5,276 nt of DNA, from the NCBI GenBank assembly GCA_964575425.1, contig CAZNRD010000091.1, positions 1 through 5,276 of the forward strand, read 5' to 3'. Of this stretch, positions 4,139 to 5,276 are shown piece by piece. Source of the DNA: DATEAV01 sp964575425 (lineage in GTDB: Bacteria > Chloroflexota > Anaerolineae > Anaerolineales > E44-bin32). The first letter of the stretch is position 1. Each line of letters opens with the position of its first letter. The notes under the pieces were generated by a model. It made no database searches, was not told where the DNA came from, and saw only the letters and a list, made by a program, of their open reading frames with translations. A program made the position numbers and the translations under genes.

Positions 4139-5276
4139 GGAACAGGCAAGACGACCAACCTGACTCGGCAAATCCGCCGCGCCGTCGAGCGCTTCGGCGC
4201 CGATTCGGTCTTGGTCACCAGCTTCTCCCGCGCCGCCGCCGCGGAGCTCGCAGGCCGCGACCTGCCCATCGACCCCGACAGGATTGGCACCTTGCACTCG
4301 CACTGTTATCACGCGCTCGGCGCCCCGGAAATCGCCGAGTGCAACGTCGACGAATGGAACAAAGACAATCCGCACCTCCAGATCACGCCGAAGAAGAAAC
4401 ACGGGCGCCTCGATGGTGAGGATGCGGGTGAAGACGAGGGTTCCGAACGCGGCAAGGAAGGTGATGAGTGCCTGGAGCAACTGAACCGGTGGCGCGGAAT
4501 GATGATCCCGCCCGAGGGGTGGCCCGCTGTGGTGCGCGAGTTCTCCGAGAGATGGAGGCAGTACAAAGACGCGCATGGGTTGCTCGACTTCTGCGACCTG
4601 ATCGAGGTGGCTCTCCGAGACGTGTACGTGGCCCCGAAGCGCCCCTCCGTGATCTTCGCCGACGAAGCCCAGGACCTTAACCGCATGCAGCTCACGCTCA
4701 TCCGCAAGTGGGGTGAGCACGCCAGTTACTTCATCGTGGCAGCCGATGACGACCAGACCATCTATTCCTTCACCGGCGCCACCCCGGAAGCGGTTCTCGA
4801 TCCGGACATCCCCGCCGACCACAAGATCATTCTCAAGCAGAGCTATCGCGTCCCTCGCGCGGTCCACGGCCCGGCCATGCGTCTCATCAGGCAGGTGACG
4901 CGACGGCAGGAGAAGGACTACCTACCGCGGTCGACGGACGGCGAGTGCATCCGGCTCTCCAGCGGCACATACAAGTCGCCGGAGTACTTCATCCTCAAGA
5001 CCGCAATCCAGCACCTCGAGCGCGGCCAGACGGTCATGTTCCTGGCGGCTTGCGGGTACATGCTTCAGCCACTCGTCGCCGTCCTCCGCAAGAACGCGAT
5101 CCCGTTCCACAACCCGTACCGGAAGTCGAACGGTTTCTGGAATCCGCTGCGAATGGGGCGCGGGTCAACTCCGAGCCGCGTCCTTGCCCTGCTGGTGGCG
5201 CATCCAGGTTTCGGCGACGGCCGGCGCGACTGGACCAACGGCGACCTGTCGCTCTGGGCTGAGTGGTTGTCCTCGG

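Larger units (their letters stand above)
4034..5276 (+). pseudogene. UvrD/PcrA-like SF1 helicase interrupted by an in-frame stop in Walker A; 3' end outside window
   Basis: The frame has a good start at 4034 (AGAGGA four bases upstream, 11-base overlap with the HNH gene) and codes 33 residues ending REFRIFGPP, where a TGA occurs at 4133-4135. The same frame then continues without another stop to the window edge, 414 codons in all. SF1A helicase motifs follow in order, counting the TGA as codon 34. They are LGTGKTT (35-41, rest of Walker A), motif Ia VTSFSRAAAAEL (61-72), Ib TLHSH (86-90), motif II DEAQD (210-214), motif III DDDQTIYSFTGA (238-249) and motif IV LKQSYR (267-272). Motifs V and VI lie beyond the window. 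A charged, probably disordered insert occupies about 120-147. The family unwinds DNA 3' to 5' using ATP, and this copy would support phage replication or repair. As written, translation stops before the ATPase loop, and an undisrupted loop needs six bases removed. No usable in-frame restart precedes GTGKTT. Sequence error or recoding are the alternatives to a pseudogene. Confidence 0.85.

Noticed and set aside
4126..4140. A single-base error in the C6 run causing the stop
   Set aside because: Adding one C moves into a frame that loses the lysine and threonines of Walker A, and a second compensating change would be needed. A single net six-base insertion explains the sequence more simply.
4227..4245. 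GCC-type triplet repeat in the helicase gene
   Set aside because: It encodes the alanine run of motif Ia (SRAAAAEL), so protein constraint and GC bias explain it.
4132..4419. GTG start overlapping the helicase TGA (GTGA), opening a 95-codon frame that could suggest reinitiation
   Set aside because: The product is an arginine- and proline-rich shadow in a different frame, while the helicase motifs continue in the original frame. Reinitiation here would not make helicase.
3932..4867. Long reverse-strand open frame of 311 codons opposite the helicase
   Set aside because: The forward frame contains ordered SF1 helicase motifs. The reverse frame shows no recognisable motif and has no operon context. 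Long antisense frames are common opposite GC-rich genes.

Overview
The window is a compact, GC-rich (by eye well over 60% G+C) stretch of DNA read entirely on the + strand. It carries a replication and recombination gene block of the kind found in tailed bacteriophages and prophages of high-GC bacteria. The evidence is the gene content: a phage ABA-sandwich-like protein, a VRR-NUC nuclease, two HNH endonucleases of different families, a primase-polymerase and a UvrD-like helicase. The packing is also phage-like, since almost every stop codon overlaps the next start codon. There is no rRNA, tRNA, integrase, structural gene or host housekeeping gene, so the host cannot be named and phage versus prophage cannot be decided.

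Layout. Bases 2-163 hold the C-terminal end of an unidentified protein ending in Val-Pro-Phe. A small membrane protein (180-416), a phage ABA-sandwich-like protein (413-724), a VRR-NUC nuclease (721-1035) and an unrecognised 161-residue protein with a CxxC pair (1032-1517) follow, mostly coupled by 4-base ATGA overlaps. An HNH endonuclease with a zinc ribbon (1498-1893) leads into the largest complete gene, an archaeo-eukaryotic-type primase-polymerase of 575 residues (1890-3617). That protein has no helicase domain and ends in a probable winged-helix domain. A second HNH protein, resembling free-standing homing endonucleases (3607-4044), sits between the primase and a UvrD/PcrA-like SF1 helicase reading (4034 to the window end), overlapping each by exactly 11 bases.

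The genes fit a DNA-replication role: primase-polymerase for priming, a separate SF1 helicase for unwinding, a VRR-NUC enzyme for junction or flap processing, and HNH enzymes for packaging, recombination or homing. No terminator or internal promoter is visible, so the block is probably transcribed from a promoter upstream of the window.

The strongest anomaly is in the helicase. Its reading frame is intact on both sides, but the Walker A motif is split by an in-frame TGA-CTG (4133-4138), a net insertion of six bases. Removing them restores a perfect GPPGTGKTT. The insertion lies three bases after the end of an 11-bp perfect inverted repeat (4090-4100 with 4120-4130), after a run of six C, and about 90 bases downstream of the HNH gene. 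Whether this is a pseudogene, a replication-slippage or homing scar, a recoding site or a sequence error cannot be settled from the sequence alone. No clearly new system is demonstrated.
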